Source of the DNA: Byssothecium circinans
Taxonomy: Eukaryota > Ascomycota > Dothideomycetes > Pleosporales > Massarinaceae
Length of the DNA stretch: 59,287 nt
Reading direction: 5' to 3'
NCBI GenBank assembly: GCA_010015675.1
Contig: ML976993.1
Location: 757,726-817,012, forward strand
The notes under the pieces were generated by a model that was not told where the DNA came from, did no database searches, and worked only from the letters and a program-made list of their open reading frames with translations. How positions within the stretch are numbered: the first letter of the stretch is position 1; the number at the start of each line of letters is the position of its first letter. A program made the position numbers and the translations under genes. Shown here piece by piece: positions 11,561 to 21,192 of the stretch.

Positions 11561-14149
11561 ATGGAGTCCACAATCCAATTTACCAATGCGCCGAAGCCAA
11601 AACGGTCTCAGGAAGATCTAGTCATTGGTGGAGTTGTTCCGCTACGTGGGCGTTCTAAATCACGTGGAAAAAAGAGCTCTTTCGAGATCTTCAAAGCTGG
11701 AGAAGTTGAGGATGCCGAAGATGAGGACGCTGGACTGCGGAATGAGGGTGACTATAAGCGCAAGCAGGTGGGAATATGCCTTACCTTCCAATGGCAACTG
11801 TTCCTGATCACGTTACAGAACTTCAGTATCGCACAAGCTTTTCTCCTCGCCTACCAGGCCACTGGTGTCATCTACGGCGATATCGGCACTTCACCTCTTT
11901 ATGTCTTCTCCTCGACCTTCACGGAAGCGCCGACACACCAGAATCTATTGGGCGCCTTGTCACTGATCCTGTGGGCCATCACGCTGATGGTCACCGTGAA
12001 ATACGTCCTCATCATCCTGCATGCTGACAATGATGGCGAAGGCGGCACATTTTCGACATACTCGCTGCTATCCCGCTATGTAAGTACTTCTAACGCTCTT
12101 CTTAACAAGACGCTCACATTAAGGAGGCAAATATTGCAAATCGCGATCCGCGTGAGGCTACATTGGTCCGCATGGAACGTATCCTGACTAACGACCTTGG
12201 CCGATCCACCCGGAGGGTGCGTTCCACCATCGAGAAGACCAAATTCTTCCGCGGACTTCTCAAAACGATTGGTGTGCTTGCTGTATCGATGGTTATGGCC
12301 GATGGTGTCTTGACACCTGCCCAGTCCGTTTTGGGTGCCGTACAAGGTCTCGGTGTCGTCAAGCCAGACATCTCGAGATCGACCATTGTCGGTGTTACGT
12401 GCGCCATTCTCGTCCTTCTCTTTTTGCTGCAGCCACTCGGAATCTCGAAGATTACGATCGTATTCTCTCCTGTCATCGTGGTATGGCTGGCCTTCAACGC
12501 AGGGTTCGGAATCTACAACCTCGCTCAGCATGACTACTCCATTCTTAAGGCTTTCAACCCATATTACGCTTTCGATTACCTGATACGCAACAAGTATGAA
12601 GGCTGGCGAAGCTTAGGCGGTATCCTGCTGGCTTTCACTGGGGTTGAAGCCCTCTTCGCCGATATTGGAGCCTTCAGTCGACAGGCTATTCAGATCAGTT
12701 GGCTCGGATATGCCTATCCCTGTCTACTTCTTGCCTATAGCGGTCAAGCAGCTTATATCAGTGAACACCCTGAGGCCTACTCGAACCCATTCTACAACTG
12801 TGCACCGAAAGGATGGCTGATTCCGTCTCTGATTGTCGCAATTGCGGCGGCGATTGTTGCATCTCAGGCCATGATTACGGCGACATTCCAGGTAAAGTGC
12901 CACGTCATGGTAGTATAGCGGTGGTTGCTAACGTGGCTAGCTATTTGCTCAAATTATGAAGCTGTCGTACTTCCCGCAGATTCGCGTTGTGCACACTTCT
13001 AAGACACACCACGGTCAGCTATACGTGCCTGCCGTAAACTGGCTTCTGATGGTTGGGACCGTCATCGTCGCTGCGGTATACAACAACACTACATCACTTG
13101 GTAACGCGTACGGCGTATGCGTCATGTTCGTTACGTTCTTTGACTCCTGCATGGTCACACTCGTCGCGATTCTCGTTTGGCAGATCAAGCCTTACTTCGT
13201 GTTCTTACCTTGGCTAGCACTCGCATGCATGGACGGCACCTTCCTGTCTTCTTCACTTACCAAAGTTCCTGATGGCGCCTGGTTTACAATTCTTCTCTCC
13301 TCACTACTCACCTCCATTTTCATTCTGTGGAGGTTTGGCAAGGAACAGCAGTGGTTCGCTGAAGCAGAGGATCGTTTCCCGACCACCCACTTTGTCAAGA
13401 CTCATGATGACGGACGACTGCGGCTTACCGAACAATACGGTAGCAAGACTCTGAGCTCCATTGAAGGCTTTGGCATATTCTTCGACAAAGCGGGCGAGAC
13501 TACGCCAATCGTCTTCAGCCAATTCATCCGCAAGCTGGTCACCGCACCTGAAGTCATTGTCTTCTTCCATCTTCGACCCTTGGAAGTACCCTCGGTCGCA
13601 TATGAAGACCGATATCATGTCTCACGTCTTGCAGTCCCGAACTGCTATCGCCTGGTCGTCCGACATGGTTATATGGATGAAGTGATCACACCAGATCTCG
13701 CCTCCCTCATCTTCGACAAAGTCCGCAACCACATCGTCACCCGCGCCCTTGATCGCGAAGGCGAACAACAATATGCACCTACTAGCACTGGCACCGACAT
13801 CCCGGTACCTATTAATCTCAACAAGCTTAACGCCAAAGTCGTTGTTGCGGAGAAAGACGAATCCATACCATCATCATCTGACCCAAGCGCCGGACAGGTA
13901 CCAACACCGCCAATGAGCGCGACTAGTACGACTGCTAGGCTTACGGCTCTCGAACGTGCGTTCAATCACGAAGTGCTGTATCTCATGGGCAAAGAGCAGA
14001 TGAAGGTCAAGAGCGGTACTTCATTTGTACGGAAGGTGCTGCTCAAAGCATTCTTGTTCATTCGCGACAACAGCAGGAGCAAGATTTCCAATTTGAATTT
14101 GGACCGTGATAGGGTTATTGAAGTTGGATTCGTGAAGGACATTTTCTAA
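11561..14149 (+). CDS. HAK/KUP/KT-family potassium transporter, 814 aa
   Basis: A plasma-membrane high-affinity K+ uptake carrier, by family. Four exons, 11561-11767, 11819-12079, 12124-12891 and 12941-14149, all join in phase 0; introns are 44-51 bp. Family motifs are GVIYGDIGTSPLY at residues 85-97 in TM1, DGEGGTFSTYSLLSRY at about 141-156, and ADGVLTPAQSV at about 215-225. About 12 membrane spans are followed by a long cytosolic C-terminal domain from about residue 560, ending in VGFVKDIF. The N-terminal 70 residues are hydrophilic and acidic (EDAEDEDAG). The start is the ATG at 11561 in an ACC context; an upstream in-frame extension lacks an ATG. The length matches fungal HAK1-type proteins (about 760-830). 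Such genes are usually induced by K+ starvation; no specific site is visible. Confidence 0.95.
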
Positions 14150-14496
14150 GCGTAAACCAATCACCATCCTGTCCCAGTCAAGCTTTTCATCTATTACAAG
14201 ACGTTACTGATGTCTCACGAGAATTGCAAATTCAGTATCTCTACTTTAAGTTCCATTGTTCATTACATGCACAATGCGCTGCTTACCGGTCACTAGGTAT
14301 CTTGCATAACTAGTTATATATTGTTTCTTCACAATACATTTCACTTCGCAGCCTACATTCTTTGTTGTTTTCATCTTACAATGTCGGCCAACATATATAT
14401 ACAAAAAATCATGTCGAACTCTACCCTTCAAAATCAGAACAAACGAATCGGGAGCGCGGAAAATTGGAACAAGCCATACTATCATTCACAAACGAT
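14150..14496. other. Short intergenic spacer
   Basis: AT-rich spacer between the K+ transporter and the coiled-coil gene, read in the same direction. It probably holds the 3' end of the first and the promoter of the second. The open frame runs upstream through it without an ATG in frame. Confidence 0.4.
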
Positions 14497-16335
14497 ATGC
14501 CTGGTTCCAACAACACTTCCCCTTTTCGCCGGTCGCGAATACCGCGATTAACACCACCAACACCATCGAAATCGAGGCCCCGGGGGCCACGACCTAATGT
14601 TTACAATACAAACTTGAATGTGCCGGCTGGGCCTCTACCACGGCGCCCTCTGCCGCAGGTACCTCCCCGACCTACCAGGGCCGCCGGTAGACGGGCCACT
14701 CCGGCTAGCTCGAATGACAACGAGGTCCAACGTCTTCAGATGAAAGTTGCGGGCCTAAAAGTCCGCTTTGATCAACTCGCCCTGCAGGCCAAAGAGGCTG
14801 AGCGACCGGCGGAGTCAGCTGAGCAGCGAGCTACTCAAGCGACTGATATCCATCGCGACCTCGAGAAGGAGCGGGAGAAGAACCACCAGCTCATTGAGGA
14901 ACGAGACAAGCTTCGGATAGACGTGAAGCATGCACAAATCATCGGCGCTAAGGCGACTGAGCATCGTCTCGCTTCACATCAGTGGCGCAGTGCTTATCAC
15001 CAGTGCATGGAGACGTTGGCGGAGCTTCAGGCTCGTTTGAGGGAGAAGGAAGATGAGGTGAGAGCCTTGAGGGAGCAAATCCCTACTCATAACGCTTTGG
15101 AATTCGCTTACGGACAGGACCTGCTTTCGAACTTCGAACGTGAGAAGCTGAAGGTCCTTGAACAAGCTAATGTGAACCATCAACTAACCCTCGCGGAAGC
15201 AGCAGACCAGGTCCGAGGACGTGATAAGCACATTGCTTCTCTGAAGAAGGCGATCGAAGAGCAGAAAAGTAAGCTCTTCGAACAGGATGAGAAGATGGAA
15301 GAGGACAAGCTAGAGCTTGACCGCTTGACGAATGAGAACATAAATCTGCATGCAGATATCATGATCAACCGTTCCCTCTCGTCCACCCATCGCCCTCGTT
15401 CGCGATCAGATAGTCTTCTTCCCTCCGACGAAGCTGTTCCTCTTGCCCGGCGACACCAGCCGAGTGACCTTTGTGGCGGTCTGCAGATGATTGAAGCGAC
15501 CCCAGTTTATTCTCCTCCCGGCCCTGCCCGTCACACTCCTTCAATTGCTGACCACCCCAGGGCTGAATATCTCAGGATAGCGGAAAGAGAGCGCCTGCGC
15601 ATCTCGCCGGTGCAGGCCGTCGAAGTTTCTCCTGTCTCTCCCTCGGTGTACTCAGATGCTACACCACGCCCACGAAGCTCATCATCCTCATCCCACTCTC
15701 TCCGGCGTTTCGTCACCGAACCCGGAATTAGAATGGTGCCTTTTTCTCCCTCCGACCACTTCGAACCCGCTCCTGAATCCCAAGCGCATCCCTTGGCTCG
15801 CCCCGGACTTTCTGCACCGGTCGTAATCAACCTCACGGTGAACACTCTCGAAAAGAAGACCTTTCCTTTCCTGCGCCGCTTCCACAATGCGGTGTTCTCA
15901 AAGCCAGGCTTCGACTTCGACGGGCCACCTGAGATCATGGACCGCATTTTCAACGAGGTAGATGAGCAAGCCGAGCGCGAGCGAGTCACTGTGCTCCAGC
16001 AGCGTGACCTTGTGAAGAATTTCGATAAGGCTAGCAAGGACAATCAGCGCCTCGAGGCTCAGGTAAGGAAACTCCAGAAGGAAAACTCTGACCTGAAGCT
16101 CCGTAACAAGGAGATGCGCAAGGACGTCGAGCGTCTGTCGAAGCAGGTGCGCGAGACTGAGCGTGAGCGGAGGGTTTTCACTCCTGCGCCTATGGCACGC
16201 CGACCTCTGGCGCCTACTCCTGCTCCTGTGGCACGCCCACCTCGAGTGCCGGATGGGGCGCGGACGCGGGATGGCCGCTATGGGCGCCACGACGGGGATG
16301 ATGAGGATGAGTATCGTCCCACGTACCGTTATTAA
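14497..16335 (+). CDS. Coiled-coil hypothetical protein, 612 aa
   Basis: A single-exon gene of no family I recognise. I chose the first in-frame ATG (MPGSNNTSPFRRS); the frame is open about 130 bp further upstream but without ATG. Residues 1-75 are Pro/Arg-rich and disordered. About 75-300 is a long heptad-rich coiled coil (NEVQRLQMKVAGLKVRFDQL onward). About 310-430 is Ser/Pro-rich and disordered. About 430-470 is a more hydrophobic, possibly folded stretch (VVINLTVNTLEKKTFPFLRR). About 480-560 is a second coiled coil. The tail has two imperfect copies of an (A)TPAPxAR-P motif and an acidic DGDDEDEYRP end. The architecture suggests a scaffold or cytoskeletal partner; this is inference. Confidence 0.75.
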   Translation: MPGSNNTSPFRRSRIPRLTPPTPSKSRPRGPRPNVYNTNLNVPAGPLPRRPLPQVPPRPTRAAGRRATPASSNDNEVQRLQMKVAGLKVRFDQLALQAKEAERPAESAEQRATQATDIHRDLEKEREKNHQLIEERDKLRIDVKHAQIIGAKATEHRLASHQWRSAYHQCMETLAELQARLREKEDEVRALREQIPTHNALEFAYGQDLLSNFEREKLKVLEQANVNHQLTLAEAADQVRGRDKHIASLKKAIEEQKSKLFEQDEKMEEDKLELDRLTNENINLHADIMINRSLSSTHRPRSRSDSLLPSDEAVPLARRHQPSDLCGGLQMIEATPVYSPPGPARHTPSIADHPRAEYLRIAERERLRISPVQAVEVSPVSPSVYSDATPRPRSSSSSSHSLRRFVTEPGIRMVPFSPSDHFEPAPESQAHPLARPGLSAPVVINLTVNTLEKKTFPFLRRFHNAVFSKPGFDFDGPPEIMDRIFNEVDEQAERERVTVLQQRDLVKNFDKASKDNQRLEAQVRKLQKENSDLKLRNKEMRKDVERLSKQVRETERERRVFTPAPMARRPLAPTPAPVARPPRVPDGARTRDGRYGRHDGDDEDEYRPTYRY

Positions 16336-17186
16336 ATGGGTAAACCAATGTCACTTGAGGACTATGGCTACCGATACTAATGAGTGGTTAGTGGTAGGTG
16401 AGTCTTTTGCTTTATTTTCTCGTTGAGTCTGGAAGATGATTGCTTTTGGAGTTCGTCGTCGGACGTTTGGAGAACGGTTCGCCGTTTTTTTTGCAGGTGC
16501 TGTGGCGCTGCGCTTCCATTTACATTTGCATCTTGATACCCACATGATTGACGGTAATGAATTTCATACACAACAACATCTGTGTGCCCAACCTTACCTT
16601 AGAGGGATCCTACCTTCTCAGAACAATTTATTAACAGTTATTTCTTAATTTAAACCTATCTACATCTTATTAACTACTTATTTATAAGAGGTACACGTAG
16701 AGGAATTAAGCTTAAGGGAGGAACGACTCATTAACTGTGTGTTTTGAGAAGGCACGATCCATGTAAGGTGTTTGACTGCTCATGTGACTTCCTACTCTCG
16801 AAGGAAAAATTAAAATGTGATGAACGAGTATTTTTTCGCTAACTGAACTGTCCGAAAAACTCTCAGCCCTTTTTCATTACTCTCGTTCACATCGCACCAT
16901 GTAAACGTTGTGTCCGGATTTGTGCAGTGCCTCTTTGGATTTGTGATGATGGTAGCGCGAGCGCTGATTGGCTCATGACATCATAGCGCCGCAATCGTTC
17001 AGTACCTATCACAACAACGCCAATTGTCCAACCTCACATTTGCCGAAGCCACGTTGCTTCGCATAGTTTATTCGCACTTCACGCCTCCCAACCTTCCTCA
17101 ACTGCATCATTTCAATCCTCTCTCGAACCTCTCATCTTCGCCCAAATCTCCAGACGAGCCCAGCTCAACAAACCGCTCCTCCCAAA
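16336..17186. other. Intergenic, AT-rich
   Basis: 850 bp with no supported gene. The central part (about 16620-16860) is AT-rich. The final 150 bp before 17187 is C/T-rich, as in fungal promoters. Confidence 0.4.
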
Positions 17187-18170
17187 ATGCCATCACCATC
17201 TCCCACCTCATTGTTTGAAAAACATCAGCGCAAACTCAACGCCTCGAAGTTCTACAGCGAATACAAAGGCCACACCGTCGCCGATCTCACAGTCTTCCAC
17301 CGCCGAACCCGCGAACTGCGCCCGAACGCCCCTGTAATCTGGCTCGCCGGCGACTCCTCCCTCGACAACAAATACTGGCTCCCCGGCCCCGGGCCCGGCG
17401 GCGACTCTCTCCCAGCTCCTGTCCCCATTATCTACGAACACATTCTCAACCCGCCGCTACCGAAGGCCGATGTCGCGTTCTGGGTGAATCACGTGATGGG
17501 CGAGAACGCGACATGTATCAATACATCGATTGAAGAGTCGATGTTACGGGAGCGCGATGATGGGTCCTTGTTACCTCAGGATGCGTTCTTGAAGGAGAAC
17601 CTGGAAGAGCAGGATGTGGTAGTTGTCAGTGTTGGCGGGAACGATATAGCGCTGAAACCGACGCCGAGAACGGTATGGCATTTACTACGATTGTCATGGT
17701 TTACGAGACGGAAAGCTATCGAGGACGGGTCCGCGACGTCGCTTCAATACTTCAAATGGCTCTTTCAGACCAAGACGGAGGAATATATCGCCAACCTCGT
17801 CTCCGTCACGAAGCCGCGCGCAGTCATCGTCTGCATGATATACTACCCGCTCGAAGCACAGTATAAGCAGAAGAGCTGGGCCTCCGCACCGCTTGCGGCG
17901 CTGGGGTATACGTGGTGGCCCGGGCAGTTGCAGGCGGCGATTAGGAAGATGTTTGAGATGGGGACGAAGGAGGTGAGGGTTGAGGGGACGGAGGTGATTC
18001 CTTGTGCGTTGTTTGAGGTTATGGATGGGAGGAGGAGAGAGGAGTATGTCGCTAGGGTTGAGCCTAGTGTTGAGGGGGGACGGAAGATGGCGTTGAGGTT
18101 TGGTGAGGTGTTGGAGGGAGTTTTGGGGGATGATGGGGAGAAGGGCGTGGGCGTGAGTAGTGTGCGTTGA
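17187..18170 (+). CDS. SGNH-hydrolase-like protein, 327 aa
   Basis: A single-exon protein with no signal peptide, so probably cytosolic. SGNH block I is seen as WLAGDSSLDNKYW (Gly55-Asp56-Ser57, the nucleophile position) and block III as VVVSVGGNDIALKP (Gly151-Asn152-Asp153). The core strands RAVIVCMIYYPLE (about 211-223) and the helix after PGQLQAAIRKMFE fit the flavodoxin-like fold. Where the family normally has D-x-x-H (block V) near the C-terminus, this protein reads YVARVEPSVEGGRKMA (about 287-302), with no His. It may be a variant esterase or a non-catalytic member. The last 15 residues are Gly/Val-rich and weakly conserved in character. The gene converges on the orphan at 18435-19463. 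Confidence 0.78.
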   Translation: MPSPSPTSLFEKHQRKLNASKFYSEYKGHTVADLTVFHRRTRELRPNAPVIWLAGDSSLDNKYWLPGPGPGGDSLPAPVPIIYEHILNPPLPKADVAFWVNHVMGENATCINTSIEESMLRERDDGSLLPQDAFLKENLEEQDVVVVSVGGNDIALKPTPRTVWHLLRLSWFTRRKAIEDGSATSLQYFKWLFQTKTEEYIANLVSVTKPRAVIVCMIYYPLEAQYKQKSWASAPLAALGYTWWPGQLQAAIRKMFEMGTKEVRVEGTEVIPCALFEVMDGRRREEYVARVEPSVEGGRKMALRFGEVLEGVLGDDGEKGVGVSSVR

Positions 18171-18434
18171 AGGGAAGCAGTTGAAGTATGAAGCCATGCT
18201 TAAGGCATTTGTTGAGGCGCTTGGGCTGGCTTGGTGTTCTTGTTTCTTTTGTATTACTGGGTTTTCTATCTCCCTTTCATCATGCATGAGTACCCTCTTT
18301 CGCACTAACAATCCTATCAAAGAATGCCCCTTGTATCACCTTTCCAAACTTCCAGAAAGCGATACTTTGCCAGAAAGTGTTGCCACATGCCACCTTGTAC
18401 CACGATGCAACTTTATACCGACCCACTTTTCTAT

Positions 18435-19463
18435 TCAACCTCCTACAATCCCTCCCCACGCACACCCCGTCCACATCTCCCCACTCATAACCCCAACAAC
18501 AATCCCCTCGCAAGCCCTCTCCACACCTATCTCCACCCACTCCCTCTCCCCTCCTCCACCACCCTCTCCTGCTTTCACCAACGCCGCCAACTCCTCCGTA
18601 AGCCTCATCGCACTCCTACTCGCCTCATCCACCGCCCTCTTCACCGCTATCTCCGTCCACTCATCCACCTCCCCATTCCCCCTGTCCCAGCTTCTCTCGC
18701 ATTCCTTAATCCCCGCAATACACACAAGCGTCTCTTCCAGGATATCCTGGAACTTCCACGATAGAAGCGGCGTTGCGTTGGTTATCGGTGGGGTGAAACC
18801 GGTCTGGCTGAGGGAGGATGTGTGGGTTATGTACTTTGGCAACTCTAACAGGGGGACGGGTGGAGGTGGAGGCAGTGCAAGCTTCGACACGTCCTTAGGT
18901 GAGATTTCTGGAGTCGGAGAGCGCAAGGTGGGGCGATAGTTTCGCATCCAGATCGGGGTGAGGCGGCGTGCTTTTTTCATGGGGGCTCTGACGCGTTTCT
19001 TGGGGACGGGGGACGGTTTGGGTTTGATGTTCTCTTTGTCGGTGTCGGAAATGGGGGCTTTTGGTCGCGGCGCCGCGTCTTCGATTTCTGTGTCGGCGTC
19101 ATCGCCGTCGGCGTTGTTGTTGGTGTCGTTCAGAAGAGGCTTTTTTGGGACGGGTTTGCGTTTGCCCATGTGCTGGAGTGCTTCTTGCTTGAGTTGGCGG
19201 GCGGCGAGGAGGTCGGCTTTTATATCTTCGTCTTCCTGCGTAGCGGGGGATTTTCGCTTGTTGTAAGGTGCGGTAGTCTCGTTTGGTGGAGAAGAGAGAG
19301 GCTGCGGTGCGAGAGAAGTGGGAGCGGGGATGAGGGGCTGCGGCTTGAGTACAGGGCGTGCGATGGAGAAACGAGTGCCAAATTTTTGCTGTTCGATGAC
19401 GGGTCTCATGAGGGTTATGAGTTCGGTGATGGCATCTTCGGCCTCTTTGGGGTTTGCGAACAT
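18435..19463 (-). CDS. Hypothetical disordered protein, 342 aa
   Basis: Unrecognised family. Residues 1-35 (MFANPKEAEDAITELITLMR) are predicted helical. About 40-210 is low-complexity, rich in Pro, Lys and Asp/Glu, with basic clusters (KKRVRAPMKKARRLTP) that could be a nuclear signal. About 215-340 returns to ordered helical sequence (LLSWKFQDILEETLVCIAGI...EWTEIAVKRAVDEASRSAMRL) containing a short poly-Gly. The single exon is tail-to-tail with the SGNH-like gene, 264 bp apart. A nuclear or chromatin role is only a guess from composition. Confidence 0.65.
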   Translation of the reverse strand: MFANPKEAEDAITELITLMRPVIEQQKFGTRFSIARPVLKPQPLIPAPTSLAPQPLSSPPNETTAPYNKRKSPATQEDEDIKADLLAARQLKQEALQHMGKRKPVPKKPLLNDTNNNADGDDADTEIEDAAPRPKAPISDTDKENIKPKPSPVPKKRVRAPMKKARRLTPIWMRNYRPTLRSPTPEISPKDVSKLALPPPPPVPLLELPKYITHTSSLSQTGFTPPITNATPLLSWKFQDILEETLVCIAGIKECERSWDRGNGEVDEWTEIAVKRAVDEASRSAMRLTEELAALVKAGEGGGGGEREWVEIGVERACEGIVVGVMSGEMWTGCAWGGIVGG

Positions 19464-20082
19464 GGCTTGGGGGCTAGAAGAGAATGTTGGGGGGGTGTGG
19501 TATTAAGGATTGAAATTAGTTTTTGGGGGATAAAGTCTGTGGAAGATCGAGTTTGAGGTCCGCATTTATCAAGCCACTCTGCCGCTGCGCGAGCGTTTGT
19601 TAGCAAGGCGCTGTTTGCTATGGAAGCTGGGTTACGTCATGTCATTTGGTAACGCTAGTGCAGTTTTACGGCTTATGATCTCCTTGATTGGATATGGTGA
19701 GGAGGAGAAGGTCCAACCCTGGTATCGAAGACGCTTTGAGTACCCGAAAGTAAATTCCCAGCCTCGTGGCAATCGCCTTGAGGCGTGAAGGGAAGATGTT
19801 TCCCCTTAATGCTAGGTGTTGGTGTAGCGTCAGAGGAGGTGCTTGGGAAGGAGAAGCGAATTTTGATAGTAGAGAGATTGATTACGTCATAATGCTCAAG
19901 GTGAAGGTAGATTACAGAGGAAGGAGAAGGAGCGGCTCAGCAAACGCTTCAGCGTTTCGTCATCACAATGAATCGGCCTTCTCTTCCCTTTCCAAATAAT
20001 TTTTACAGTATCCTAAAACTCAAAATTTTTCCAGTTTGCACGTTCACAGTAACAGGTGTTGGGCACCCACGGTGAGGTCGAT

Positions 20083-20104
20083 CACGTGTAATACTAGTCA
20101 CGTG
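20083..20104. promoter_or_regulatory. Pair of CACGTG E-boxes
   Basis: CACGTG at 20083-20088 and again at 20099-20104, 16 bp apart start to start, about one and a half helical turns. They lie between two divergently oriented genes (starts at 19463 and 21193). This spacing could serve paired bHLH dimers; function is inferred from the motif only. Confidence 0.25.
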
Positions 20105-20426
20105 ACTTTGCCGTTCATCCAAGCGTCAACATGTCAACATGTGGCATCAGGATATATACTTCAGAGTGTGGAGAAAAGTGGGGGTTCCTCAAATATTAAT
20201 CTATAGTTCATTTACTCCCATGAACCAATGGTGCAGTAGTCTGTAGCATGCTCATTCGTTTTTTCTGCAAAAACTAGGCATTAATTAAAACGTACCAAAG
20301 GACTAGCATGAGGTATATATTCGTCTCAAACCAATGAATACTTGCGGTCCTATAAGTAACCAGTCATCATTTGCGGCGAAGACCAGATGCTAATTCATGT
20401 CCAGACAAATACAAAGCCCTCGAACA

Positions 20427-20612
20427 TTAGACTGAATCCGGCTGTCTTCCACCATTATCCATTTTAAAAATCTCAAATGGGAACAAATTGTGGCGAAGGA
20501 ACTTCTTTAAATTATGTACAGTCCATATAGTGCCGTCTTCGGAAGCAGTAGCGAGATGTGTTATCCTTTGTTCAAATAGCCCTTTGTTCAGCGCCGCAAA
20601 CTCCGATATTTG
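20427..20612 (-). pseudogene. WD40-repeat-like fragment
   Basis: The minus strand has an open stretch without a usable start that contains RITHLATASEDGTIWTVHN. The S-x-D-x-T-I-x-W-spacing is that of the end of a WD40 blade. Upstream and downstream stops bound it, and no flanking blades in any frame could be joined. It is either a relic of a WD40 gene (possibly an NLR-type gene) or a chance match. Only one blade is visible. Confidence 0.3.
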
Positions 20613-21192
20613 CTACCCTCATCCGGCACCTGAGACATCTGCACAGGAAATAGTTGTGCGCATGAAGGTCTTTGTATGGTTAGATCTTTGTTGTCGCCGG
20701 AAAATGCCTACTGTATGCGTCCCTCCAGCCCACATCTACTGCGGGGCTCCAGAGTGTGCGCAAAAACTCCTGTTGCACTGTTTTCAGCGTATGCGTACTA
20801 CAGGTGAATTGTCTCTGTTTATCCATCTGATTATTCTCGTGGTGTTGTATCTGTAGTTGGACTGGCAGACGGAGAGCACTTGTGTGGTAGGTGATGCGCG
20901 CAAGTTTGTTTTGAACGCGACACTGAAACACTGCGCAGGTCCGCGATCCTTTTGGCGCAACAACTGATTTCGAAAGCGCTTTAAAAGGTCTGATTTAACG
21001 TACTTGATAAGACGCAGGAACTACTAGTGCCTAAGTAACACACTCAAAATACTCCAATCCTTACAGCAACAGCGCAAGCCCTACCACATCAGAAAAATCC
21101 AGCATCTCCACCAGAAAACTTTCTTCAATACCCTTCCGCATTCCAAAACCCATACACCCCGCCCTGAAATCTCCACTCCATAGCTTTTCGCC

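Larger units (their letters stand above)
19464..21192. other. Intergenic, AT-rich, with gene debris
   Basis: 1.7 kb without an intact gene. It includes a pair of CACGTG boxes (20083-20104) and a 62-codon minus-strand fragment resembling a WD40 repeat (20427-20612). The final 200 bp before 21193 is C/A-rich promoter-like sequence. Confidence 0.45.
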
